Source: an uncultured Campylobacter sp. (GTDB lineage Bacteria; Campylobacterota; Campylobacteria; Campylobacterales; Campylobacteraceae). Taken from it: a stretch of 12,428 nt of DNA. A model generated the notes under the pieces. The model saw only the letters and a list, made by a program, of their open reading frames with translations, searched no databases and had not been told where the DNA came from. Of this stretch, positions 1-5,814 are shown piece by piece; the first letter of the stretch is position 1, and each line of letters starts with the position of its first letter. The stretch spans positions 1 through 12,428 of the forward strand of contig NZ_CALIJF010000252.1 of NCBI RefSeq assembly GCF_938018035.1, given 5' to 3'. The position numbers were made by a program, and so were the translations under genes.

Positions 1-431
1 GCGATAGTATCTGCGACGACTGCGCTTTTGCTGAGAGCTAGATTTCGCCTTACGCGGAATTTTATCCTTTTAAATCTATCGCGCTTATCTGCGGAATTCT
101 ACACCGCACGATAAATTTTATATTTTATCGCAGCGCAAAAGCCCTCAACTACGAAATTCTGTTGCAGCATGGGATTTTAAAATTCTCGGTGCGGGTAAAA
201 TTCTAAAATTCCGTCATGCATAAAATTTTAAAATTCTATCATAGCGTGGAATTTTGCTCCGAATGGAATAGATGTTTTTAAACCGAGCGTGAGATAAAAT
301 TTTAAATTTTGAAATTTTGCGGAATTTCTCGCTTACTAAAATTTCAGAATCTGCAGATTTTAAAATTCCACTCGCCGCGTGCGAAGCGGAATTTCAAAAT
401 TTCAAAATTCCGCGCCTTAGAATTCTAAAGT
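1..431. other. Gene-free left flank rich in AAAATTCC-type palindromes
   Basis: I see no supportable gene here. The DNA is a patchwork of short elements such as GGAATTTT, AAAATTCC, TTTTAAAATTCT and AAATTTTAAAATTC in both orientations. The 15-mer CGTGGAATTTTGCTC at 245-259 also occurs inside the TM2-domain gene at 7151-7165. A 69-codon open frame at 317-526 crosses the 3' end of the solute-binding gene on the other strand and shows no domain or ribosome site, so I do not call it. A short frame ending in TAG at 39-41 could be the tail of a gene lying to the left, but only 12 codons are visible. Confidence 0.6.
386..413 (-). terminator. Hairpin 3' of the first solute-binding gene
   Basis: The arms GCGGAATTT (386-394) and AAATTCCGC (405-413) form a perfect 9-bp stem with a 10-nt loop, starting 18 nt past the minus-strand stop codon at 432. 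There is no T tract, so this is a terminator-like hairpin by position and not a classic intrinsic terminator. A second GCGGAATTT at 319-327 could compete for the same right arm. Confidence 0.4.
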
Positions 432-1244
432 CTAAAGCATATTATAAATTCCGTCTAAAAGGAAGTATTTTTTATCCGCAGTGCCGCGGTAAAACGGCTC
501 GAAAGTGTCCTCATAAGCCTTTTTGAAAAAGCCCTCTTTGCTTAGCTTAATTAGATCGGCATTGATGAAATCAAGCAGGCTTTGATTGCCTTTTTGCACG
601 CCGACGCCTAAGAATTCCGCCGCGCCTAGGTTTTTAAACGGCACTTCGAGCGTATCGTCCACGACGGCATAGGCTAGGACGATGATGTTGTCATTGGCGT
701 AGCCGTCGGCTCTGCCGTCCTTCATCATCGCATAGCACTCGGAGGTATTTTTGCAGTAAACTAAATTGCTAAATTTCTCTTTGCGCAGATAGCGCTCGGT
801 CATCGAGCCGTTGGGATTTTTTTCGATTGAAATTCTCATATTACGAACCTGTGCGAAGTCCTTCACTTGATCCTCTTTACGCGTTACAATGCCAAAATTT
901 ACCGATAAATACGGCAGTGAGAAATCCACCTGCTTCTTACGCTCTTGCGTAATCATAAAGGTGCCGATAACCATATCGACCTTATTATTTTTCAAAAACG
1001 GGATTCTATCGCCCGCGGTTACGGCTACGAACTGCACTTCGCCTTTTTTATCGCCGAAAATGTCTTTGGCGATCGAGCTAGCAAGCTCGATTTCAAAGCC
1101 CTCAAACTTGCCGTTATTAGACTCGCTTAGTGGCGGACGACCTTCGCGCACGCCCACTCTGATAACACCTGCCTGCCTGATTTCATCTAGTGTATTTGCA
1201 AAAATGCTAGCGCAAAATAAGGCTAAAATAAAAAGTAATCTCAT
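432..1244 (-). CDS. Periplasmic amino-acid-type ABC transporter solute-binding protein (family 3), copy A
   Basis: A 270-residue extracytoplasmic solute-binding protein of family 3 (PEB1/CjaA type), which captures a small ligand, probably an amino acid, for an ABC importer. Residues 1-16 are a signal peptide with likely cleavage after IFA, before NTL. The family signature GFEIELASSIAKDI is at 49-62. Arg102 in ITQERKK, before FSLPY, is the expected ligand-carboxylate residue, and Asp185 in GYAND the expected amino-group residue. Where the family usually has GTT, this copy has GSM (146-148), preceded by an extra three residues (NPN). Two Cys (164, 170), conserved in the paralogue, could form a disulfide. 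The start has a strong purine ribosome site (AGGGGG) and a promoter of its own. No permease or ATPase gene is in the window, so the partner is encoded elsewhere. The ligand is unknown. Confidence 0.9.
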   Translation of the reverse strand: MRLLFILALFCASIFANTLDEIRQAGVIRVGVREGRPPLSESNNGKFEGFEIELASSIAKDIFGDKKGEVQFVAVTAGDRIPFLKNNKVDMVIGTFMITQERKKQVDFSLPYLSVNFGIVTRKEDQVKDFAQVRNMRISIEKNPNGSMTERYLRKEKFSNLVYCKNTSECYAMMKDGRADGYANDNIIVLAYAVVDDTLEVPFKNLGAAEFLGVGVQKGNQSLLDFINADLIKLSKEGFFKKAYEDTFEPFYRGTADKKYFLLDGIYNML

Positions 1245-1275
1245 AAAAAGCCCCCTACTTTTTAGTTTTGAAATA

Positions 1276-1284
1276 ATTATAGCA
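1276..1284 (-). promoter_or_regulatory. Extended -10 promoter of solute-binding gene A
   Basis: The minus strand reads TGCTATAAT, a perfect extended -10 box, 31 nt before the ATG at 1244. This puts the transcript start near 1269 with a leader of about 25 nt. No clear -35 box is needed in Campylobacter-type promoters. It shows that copy A can be transcribed independently of copy B. Confidence 0.6.
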
Positions 1285-1367
1285 CTATATATTTTAGAGA
1301 AAATAAATGCAAGCGGTTTAAAATTTAATCACCGCGCGTATGCAAGCTTGAAATTTAGGGGTAAAGC

Positions 1368-1409
1368 TGGGATTTAAAATTTAGCGAATTTGAAAAATTT
1401 TAAATCCCA
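1368..1409 (-). terminator. 15-bp perfect hairpin 3' of solute-binding gene B
   Basis: TGGGATTTAAAATTT (1368-1382) is the exact reverse complement of 1395-1409, with a 12-nt loop. It lies 62 nt past the stop of copy B and before the promoter of copy A, as a terminator separating the paralogues would. The sequence after it on the minus strand is only moderately T-rich (GCTTTACCCC). Confidence 0.45.
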
Positions 1410-1470
1410 AGATTTATTCGTTATGCAAACTGCCTTCGATAAATTTTATATTTTAATTTCTAGCTCGCTT

Positions 1471-2274
1471 TTATAATAAGTCATAAATTCCGTCTAAAAG
1501 GAAGTATTTTTTATCCGCCGTACCGCGGTAAAAAGGCTCGAAAGTGTCCTGATAAGCCTTTTTAAAAAAGCCCTCTTTGCTTAGCTTGACAAGCTCTGCG
1601 TTGATGAAATCAAGTAGCTCCTTATTTCCCTTTTGTACTCCGATACCTATAAAATCGGGCTTGCCGAAGTTTTGAAACGGCACTTCGAGCGTATCGTCTA
1701 CGACGGCGTAGGCTAGCACCGTGATATTTAAATTGATGTATCCGTCAGCTTTGCCGTCTCGGATCATCGCGTAGCATTCGCTTGTGCTTTTGCAGTAGCT
1801 TACGTTGCTAAATTTCTCTTTTTTGAGGTAATTATCTACGGTCGTGCCCTCTTCGGTTATGAGCCTCATATCGCGCAAACGCGATATATCTTTGATGGCG
1901 TCCGCTTTGCGAGTTAGTACGCCGAGATTGGTCGAAAAATACGGCATCGAGAAGTCTACATGATTTTTGCGCGCCGAATCGATGACGAAGGTAGCTGCAA
2001 CTATATCGACTTTATTATTGACTAGATACGAGACGCGATCGGCGGCGCTTAGAGAGACAAACTGCACTTCGCCTTGTTTAGCACCGAAAATCGCCTTTGC
2101 GATAGCATTGGCAAGCTCGATCTCAAAGCCTTCAAATTTACCACCGCTAATCTCGCTAAAAGGCGGTCTGCCGTCTCTGACGCCTACTCTAATGACGCCG
2201 CTATTTCTGATATCTTGCAGCGTGTTTGCAAAAAGCCCTGCACAAAGCAAGATCAAAGTAAAAAGTAGTTTCAT
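1471..2274 (-). CDS. Periplasmic amino-acid-type ABC transporter solute-binding protein (family 3), copy B
   Basis: A 267-residue paralogue of the protein at 432-1244. Residues 1-16 form a signal peptide (cleavage after LFA, before NTL), and GFEIELANAIAKAI at 49-62 matches the family signature. The carboxylate-binding Arg102 is present (DSARKN, followed by DFSMPY), and the usual GTT loop is kept at 143-145. The Asp normally following GY.N is replaced by Leu182 (GYINLN), the reverse of what happened in copy A. The last 46 residues differ from copy A at only five positions, while the middle has diverged much more. The start is set by AAGGAG six nt before the ATG, with a -10 box upstream. Like copy A it has no permease or ATPase beside it. 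Its ligand is unknown and may differ from that of copy A. Confidence 0.9.
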   Translation of the reverse strand: MKLLFTLILLCAGLFANTLQDIRNSGVIRVGVRDGRPPFSEISGGKFEGFEIELANAIAKAIFGAKQGEVQFVSLSAADRVSYLVNNKVDIVAATFVIDSARKNHVDFSMPYFSTNLGVLTRKADAIKDISRLRDMRLITEEGTTVDNYLKKEKFSNVSYCKSTSECYAMIRDGKADGYINLNITVLAYAVVDDTLEVPFQNFGKPDFIGIGVQKGNKELLDFINAELVKLSKEGFFKKAYQDTFEPFYRGTADKKYFLLDGIYDLL

Positions 2275-2307
2275 TTGCCGCTCCTTTGTTTAGGTTATTT
2301 ATGGCTA

Positions 2308-2313
2308 ATTCTA
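2308..2313 (-). promoter_or_regulatory. -10 box for solute-binding gene B
   Basis: The minus strand reads TAGAAT 33 nt before the ATG at 2274, giving a leader of about 26 nt. It is one base from consensus and has no TG extension. The divergent plus-strand promoter at 2410-2418 lies about 100 bp away. Confidence 0.4.
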
Positions 2314-2409
2314 GCGAAATTAAAATCAAAAGGCGCTTTTTTGGGCTAAATTTATTTGCCGTTTGCTTTTTATGAAATTTCAAGACGCCGTTAAATTTAG
2401 CCTTAGATT

Positions 2410-2418
2410 TGATATAAT
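2410..2418 (+). promoter_or_regulatory. Extended -10 promoter for the ankyrin-like gene
   Basis: TGATATAAT is a perfect extended -10 box. The expected transcript start near 2425 lies after the first in-frame ATG (2363) and 19 nt before the ATG at 2444, which supports the later start codon. Confidence 0.6.
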
Positions 2419-2443
2419 CGCGCAAAATTTAAGCGAGGGCGAT

Positions 2444-3400
2444 ATGAAAAATTCTATCTTTTTTTGGCTTTTACTTGCGGTCTGCACTTTCGGCGCTGCT
2501 AAGGATGATCCGAGAGTTTCTGCTTCACAGCAAGCAGAGTCAAATTTATCTCAGCCAAATTTTGAAATTTTTTACGATGAAAATGCTAGCGATGCGCAGA
2601 TTGATGCGGGCTTGGATGCGCTTTTAGAATTCGCGGCGCAAAACAGGGGCAGGATCGACGAGGATTTCGGGGAGTTTAAAGATAGAATTTTCACTGCTTT
2701 CATTTTTAATCCGAAGGTGCTGCGAAATTCAAAATTTGACTTCGAGCGGATAGAAAAAATCCTTAAATTTAAACCAAATCTCAATTACGGCGGAGACGGC
2801 GGTTTTTTCTCGCCGCTAAAGCTCGCGATCTTTTTCGGCTCGAAATTTAGCGGCGAGACGGCAAAGCTTTATCACTTTGATAGCGCCGATGCGATGCGGC
2901 TTTTAGAGCTTTTGGTGCAAAACGGCGCGAACGTCAAAGCTGACGGATTGCTGCTAGACGCGGCGTCAAACGATAATTTCGAGGCATTTAAGTTTTTGAT
3001 CGCAAACGGCGCGCGAGATACGAAAGACGTGGTCGGCTCGGTTGCGGGCAGCGAATTAATATTTTTAAGCGACAATAACGTTTCCATTCTCGGATATAAA
3101 GAGGCGCTACCGCTTGCTGCGAGGGAGTTTGCCGCGGGCACCAAATTTAAAGAATTCCGCGATGGGAGATTATGCTATTTGGACGAAATTTTAAAATTTC
3201 AAAGCTTTGCGAGCATCGATAAAAAGGAGATCGAAACGCTTATCAAAGTAGCTGTGGTGCTGGATGACGAGATGACGGCGGAGTTTTTGCTCGCTCACGG
3301 CCTTTGCAAGCAGAAGGAGCTTTGCGAGTTTCTAAAAGCGCAGGCGAAAACTTACGACGCCGCAAAAATTTCTAAAATTTTAAGCCGTCAAAAGGGCTAA
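2444..3400 (+). CDS. Exported ankyrin-repeat-like protein
   Basis: From the ATG at 2444 this encodes 318 residues beginning MKNSIFFWLLLAVCTFGAA, a typical signal peptide, so the protein probably acts in the periplasm. I prefer this start over the in-frame ATG at 2363 because the signal peptide begins here, a weak GAGGG ribosome site precedes it and the extended -10 box lies between the two. Around residues 140-190 the pattern RLLELLVQNGANVKADG ... FEAFKFLIANGA matches the helix-turn-helix and NGA hairpin of ankyrin repeats, and AEFLLAHG near the C-terminus is a further degenerate one. The repeats are irregular, so at most three or four would be scored. Ankyrin repeats bind protein partners; no partner is evident. 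The neighbours are transcribed divergently (solute-binding protein) or separately. Confidence 0.75.
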   Translation: MKNSIFFWLLLAVCTFGAAKDDPRVSASQQAESNLSQPNFEIFYDENASDAQIDAGLDALLEFAAQNRGRIDEDFGEFKDRIFTAFIFNPKVLRNSKFDFERIEKILKFKPNLNYGGDGGFFSPLKLAIFFGSKFSGETAKLYHFDSADAMRLLELLVQNGANVKADGLLLDAASNDNFEAFKFLIANGARDTKDVVGSVAGSELIFLSDNNVSILGYKEALPLAAREFAAGTKFKEFRDGRLCYLDEILKFQSFASIDKKEIETLIKVAVVLDDEMTAEFLLAHGLCKQKELCEFLKAQAKTYDAAKISKILSRQKG

Positions 3401-3771
3401 ATTTTAAAATTTATACGGCTATGGCATGGTAAAACAGATAAAATCGCTATTATAATTGTGCTAGTCGCAGCCGCCCTACTTTGTTATTTAGCGCGAGCGA
3501 AAAAGTAAAATTTGTTCCGCCTAACCTGCCCTCCTCCGCTTATCAAACGGCTCGCTATTAAGTTCATTCGAGATAAATTTTAATGTATTTGCCAGACAGC
3601 GCGGCGGCGTAGGTAAATTTTAAAATTTTATCTTTATTCGGGTCTGTTTTGATAAAAAATATATCGATTTCAAAACTCCGTAGCTCCAGCACCCAATAAA
3701 TATTATGAAGATGATATAATGAGCCAAAATTTTGAATAATATCACTTTATAATTTAAGGACGAGGTGCCGT
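3401..3771. other. Gene-poor stretch with a possible membrane-peptide frame
   Basis: This 371-bp gap holds AT palindromes (AAATTTTAAAATTT at its left end and again near 3615) and promoter-like boxes. An open frame at 3428-3508 encodes a plausible single membrane span (DKIAIIIVLVAAALLCYLAR, then AKK and a stop), but no ATG is in frame. The nearest ATG (3421) is one frame off, and no ribosome site is seen. I treat it as undecided. Confidence 0.4.
3712..3720 (+). promoter_or_regulatory. Extended -10 promoter for the 144-residue ORF
   Basis: TGATATAAT lies 51 nt before the GTG start at 3772, giving a leader of about 45 nt. A second TATAAT at 3748-3753 is closer, but its transcript would begin almost on the ribosome site, so I favour the first. 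Confidence 0.5.
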
Positions 3772-4206
3772 GTGAAATTTAACATAAATGCCGTTATCGG
3801 CGAGGCGGATGATGTGCCGATCTATATATCGAATATTATAAGAGCAGCAAGGCAAGAGATTAAAAGTATTTTTAGCGATTTTGAAATGCGCTCGCTGCAA
3901 AAGATCGATATTTGCCTTTGTTTGAGCGGGGAAGTGTCGAGATATTTTCCGAAATCGGGAATTTACCAGCCGAAATATTATCTTAAAAGCAAAAAAATTA
4001 TCGCGTATATTCATTTTAGCTCAGATGAGTGGGGCTCCAATAAAAAGGCGAACGTAGATAAATTTTTAGAAAAGTTCAAGCAGTATCTTATGGAGCTTGG
4101 AGATATTGCCGGGCGGAAGATTGCGAATAATAATTTAGAGTTTGACGATACGCAGTACAAAGACAATATAAATAAAATTTTTGAAAATTTAGTAGTAGAT
4201 TGTTGA
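3772..4206 (+). CDS. Unrecognised AT-rich protein of 144 residues
   Basis: I do not recognise this family. The product is soluble, with no signal peptide or membrane segment, and begins at GTG behind AAGGACGAGG, with GAGG six nt before the start. It shows an N-terminal strand and helix, a central strand-rich part (IDICLCLSG, then YYLKSKKIIAYIHFSSDEWG at about 69-88), and a charged C-terminal helix pair (NVDKFLEKFKQYLMELGDIAGRK). Size, orphan setting, visibly higher A+T than its neighbours and a repeat-dense 3' flank resemble small accessory genes such as polymorphic-toxin immunity proteins. That is a guess from context, and no toxin gene is in view. A 12-bp hairpin follows its stop codon. Confidence 0.7.
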   Translation: MKFNINAVIGEADDVPIYISNIIRAARQEIKSIFSDFEMRSLQKIDICLCLSGEVSRYFPKSGIYQPKYYLKSKKIIAYIHFSSDEWGSNKKANVDKFLEKFKQYLMELGDIAGRKIANNNLEFDDTQYKDNINKIFENLVVDC

Positions 4207-4228
4207 AATAAAATTTGAAAATAATATC

Positions 4229-4259
4229 TATCTGAAGCGGCAAAATTCCGCTTCAGATA
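4229..4259 (+). terminator. 12-bp hairpin after the 144-residue ORF
   Basis: TATCTGAAGCGG (4229-4240) pairs perfectly with 4248-4259 across a 7-nt loop, 22 nt past the TGA stop. The bases after it (AGGCAGACG) are not T-rich, so termination would be unusual. The stem could also stabilise the 3' end. Confidence 0.45.
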
Positions 4260-4268
4260 AGGCAGACG

Positions 4269-4282
4269 CTAGCCCGGGCTAG
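4269..4282. repeat. 14-bp perfect palindrome
   Basis: CTAGCCCGGGCTAG is perfectly self-complementary with no loop, so it is more likely a DNA site or a fossil repeat end than an RNA hairpin. It is GC-rich, unlike the AT palindromes elsewhere in the window. Confidence 0.6.
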
Positions 4283-4339
4283 TGAAATTCCAAACGCCCT
4301 TAAGACACGAAATAGCGACGAGGTGAGTTTGGAATTTCA
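4283..4339. repeat. 13-bp inverted repeat flanking 31 bp
   Basis: TGAAATTCCAAAC (4283-4295) and GTTTGGAATTTCA (4327-4339) are exact reverse complements. The 31-bp centre contains CGCCCTTAAG, which resembles GCGCCGTTAAG in the next unit (4423-4433), suggesting that both derive from one repeat family. Confidence 0.6.
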
Positions 4340-4407
4340 TCATCAACGATAATTTAAAATTTTGCCCGAAAGCTTATTGGCTAGCTTAAAGCGCCTTGGT
4401 TGGCGCC

Positions 4408-4518
4408 CCGTAGAATTTCAACGCGCCGTTAAGCAGGCGATGAGTGAGCCGCGCAAGGCGGGTCTTGCGCGAGCGTGTAAAAGTACGCGCGGTGTTATTT
4501 TGCAGTAGAATTTTACGG
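4408..4518. repeat. Possible MITE-like unit with imperfect inverted ends
   Basis: The left end CCGTAGAATTTC (4408-4419) is similar to the reverse complement of the right end, CCGTAAAATTCTAC (from 4505-4518). The unit is about 111 bp and contains a strong GC hairpin (4450-4471). I see no clear target-site duplication and no transposase. Copies elsewhere in the genome would be needed to establish it. Confidence 0.35.
4449..4475. repeat. 27-bp hairpin repeat, copy 1
   Basis: CGCGCAAG (4450-4457) pairs perfectly with CTTGCGCG (4464-4471) around a 6-nt loop. The 27-bp segment recurs at 4585-4611 with 23 of 27 bases identical. Confidence 0.65.
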
Positions 4519-4520
4519 AT

Positions 4521-4549
4521 TTGATCTCATGCGTAAAGGGCGAGATCAA
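4521..4549. repeat. 8-bp inverted repeat
   Basis: TTGATCTC (4521-4528) pairs with GAGATCAA (4542-4549) across 13 nt. It lies 63-91 nt past the hutX stop on the minus strand and could help to end that transcript, but it has no T tract. Confidence 0.45.
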
Positions 4550-4584
4550 GCCTAAATGCCCGACAAGAGCAAATTTTACGCAAA

Positions 4585-4611
4585 CCGCGCAAGACGAGTT
4601 TTGTGCGAGCG
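4585..4611. repeat. 27-bp hairpin repeat, copy 2
   Basis: The second copy of the segment at 4449-4475 differs by four transitions. Two lie in the loop. The other two are C to T in the right arm and turn G-C into G-U pairs in a plus-strand RNA, so the hairpin survives on that strand only. It abuts the stop codon of hutX (4612-4614, minus). Confidence 0.65.
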
Positions 4612-5124
4612 CTAAATCGCGGCTTTTAACGCTTCAAATTTCGCGTCTTGCTCGGCTAGCAGCTGTCCTTTCTCATCGCGCGAGACGTAAATTTTAAAGA
4701 TATTTTCGCCCGCTTTGTCGTAAAAGCCTACGAATTTCGAGAGCATCCCCATGAAAGTCTGCGTCACAAGGATGATTTTATCGATATCATCCGTCTTTAG
4801 ATGACCCCCCAAAATGCCCAGCCCATGCGCCTCATCGCCGTTTGCGCCCATGCCGAAATTATAAAATCCGCGCGCGCTCTTGCCGCTTGGGATCTTGGTT
4901 TTAAACTCGATGATGAAGCTCGGCGTATTTTTCACGAAAAGCACCTCGCCCCAACTCTCAAGCTCCCTAATGACCTCGCCGAATTTATCGCCGCCCGCGC
5001 TCTTTCCGAAGCGCTCGGGCAGGTTTAGCAGTACGTCGATCTCCTTGGCGCCGAGCTCCTTGCAGATCTGCGCGATCGAAATTTTAGGGTTTTGCGCGAA
5101 CAGCGCCTCGATTCTCTCTTTCAT
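4612..5124 (-). CDS. hutX: ChuX/HutX-family cytosolic haem-binding protein
   Basis: From the ATG at 5124 this gives 170 residues, close to E. coli ChuX (164). The family binds haem in the cytoplasm and passes it to a degrading or using enzyme. The alignment runs the whole length: LLNLPER, GDKFGEVIRELESWGEV, IEFKTKIPSG, GFYNFGMGA, GGHLKTDDIDKIILV, TFMGM and IFKIYVSRDEKGQLLAEQ each match ChuX blocks. The His in GGHLK corresponds to a ChuX haem-binding His; the other His region (near IPSG in ChuX) is not conserved here. Two ATGs (5130, 5124) compete; AAGG at 5131-5134 is spaced best for 5124. A longer frame to 5199 would start upstream of the promoter. No haem receptor, transporter or HutZ gene is in the window. 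Confidence 0.88.
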   Translation of the reverse strand: MKERIEALFAQNPKISIAQICKELGAKEIDVLLNLPERFGKSAGGDKFGEVIRELESWGEVLFVKNTPSFIIEFKTKIPSGKSARGFYNFGMGANGDEAHGLGILGGHLKTDDIDKIILVTQTFMGMLSKFVGFYDKAGENIFKIYVSRDEKGQLLAEQDAKFEALKAAI

Positions 5125-5157
5125 TTTCATCCTTTCTGAAATAAAATTTTGAGCGCC

Positions 5158-5163
5158 ATTATA
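5158..5163 (-). promoter_or_regulatory. -10 box of hutX
   Basis: The minus strand reads TATAAT 33 nt before the chosen ATG at 5124. The predicted start near 5151 leaves a leader of about 26 nt and rules out the in-frame ATG at 5199. No Fur-like box could be made out with confidence by eye. Confidence 0.5.
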
Positions 5164-5297
5164 ATATAAAAATTCTAAGTTACAGATAACGGCAATCAAT
5201 TAGAGCGAATTTTTGAAGCTTATTTTAAGAAAAATTTAGCGCTGCAAAGTGCTTATGCGTAGAATTTTAAACGACAATACAAAGAATTTTATCTACA

Positions 5298-5323
5298 CGG
5301 AATTTTAGAATTCTAAAATTCCG
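5298..5323. repeat. 26-bp perfect palindrome 3' of the DUF805 gene
   Basis: CGGAATTTTAGAA (5298-5310) is followed without a loop by its exact reverse complement (5311-5323). It lies 18 nt past the minus-strand stop at 5342, where a terminator would be expected, but no T tract follows. Shorter forms of the same sequence (GAATTTTA, TAAAATTCCG) recur in the 1-431 flank. Confidence 0.6.
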
Positions 5324-5341
5324 CAAAGCTTTAGAGCTGTA

Positions 5342-5785
5342 TCATAGCGGATCGTATCCGAAGCGATTGGACCCGCTATCGCCGCGCTGCACGAAAAATA
5401 CAAGCAGCACTATCCAGCCCACAAATGATACCAAAAGTCCGATATCGCCGAAAAAAGCACCCACGATCGGCGTTAAAATAAGCAGAAAAAACCAGCCACT
5501 TCTATCGGTGTCATGTAGTCGCCTGACTGATACGGCGATGGCTGGCACTAGCATAGCTAGTTGAAAAAGCGCATCTATAATGCCGATTTCTTGATGGACG
5601 ATTTTGCCGGCTATTATTTGATTGTACCCTATCGTAGTGCCTAAAACGCCATCTATCAAACTCAAAACAATCCCACCAAGCACGGTAAATAGAAAAAACC
5701 ACCAGTACTCCGACCTCGATGCTCGCCCGCTAAATGCGGCGTATTTTTGCTTGACGCAAGTTTGCACGGACTCCATAAAAGTCAT
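5342..5785 (-). CDS. DUF805 family inner-membrane protein
   Basis: A 147-residue membrane protein of the DUF805 (YhaH-type) family, whose function is not established. Diagnostic motifs are FSGRASRSEYWWF at 18-30, RRLHDTDRSGWFFL at 88-101 and the terminal NRFGYDP at 140-146. Hydrophobic segments lie at about 27-47, 68-86, 97-112 and 114-132. The start at 5785 has AGGAG six nt upstream and a -10 box further up; Met4 is a possible alternative. The gene sits 60 bp downstream of the TM2-domain gene on the same strand, so the two membrane proteins could be partly cotranscribed. Confidence 0.9.
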   Translation of the reverse strand: MTFMESVQTCVKQKYAAFSGRASRSEYWWFFLFTVLGGIVLSLIDGVLGTTIGYNQIIAGKIVHQEIGIIDALFQLAMLVPAIAVSVRRLHDTDRSGWFFLLILTPIVGAFFGDIGLLVSFVGWIVLLVFFVQRGDSGSNRFGYDPL

Positions 5786-5814
5786 TTTAAACTCCTTTTT
5801 TAAAATAATATAGG

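Larger units (their letters stand above)
4207..4611. repeat. Gene-free repeat cluster
   Basis: About 400 bp between two convergent genes with no gene I can support, but packed with symmetric DNA: a 12-bp hairpin, a 14-bp palindrome, a 13-bp inverted repeat, GCGCC and GCGCAAG stems, a 27-bp direct repeat and an 8-bp stem at 4521-4549. A 22-codon frame at 4440-4508 (ATG to TAG) runs through one repeat copy and is probably a by-product of it. The stretch looks like decayed copies of a small dispersed repeat family and not like one structured RNA. Confidence 0.6.

Noticed and set aside
1..41. Tail of a gene entering from the left (12 codons and TAG at 39-41)
   Set aside because: Too short to support; another frame is open to about 112 as well, and neither can be judged from this window.
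317..526. 69-codon plus-strand frame over the end of the first solute-binding gene
   Set aside because: It lies half in palindromic non-coding DNA and half antisense to a clear gene, with no ribosome site or domain.
1471..2274. Lipoprotein signal in the solute-binding proteins (Cys near residue 11)
   Set aside because: The residue before Cys is Leu or Phe, not the Gly, Ala or Ser of a lipobox; ordinary signal-peptidase cleavage after FA fits better.
2363..2443. Upstream start for the ankyrin-like gene
   Set aside because: The extended -10 box at 2410-2418 and the signal peptide starting at 2444 make the earlier ATG unlikely.
4440..4508. 22-codon frame through the repeat cluster
   Set aside because: It runs through a hairpin repeat whose second copy has no matching start, and nothing suggests that it is translated.
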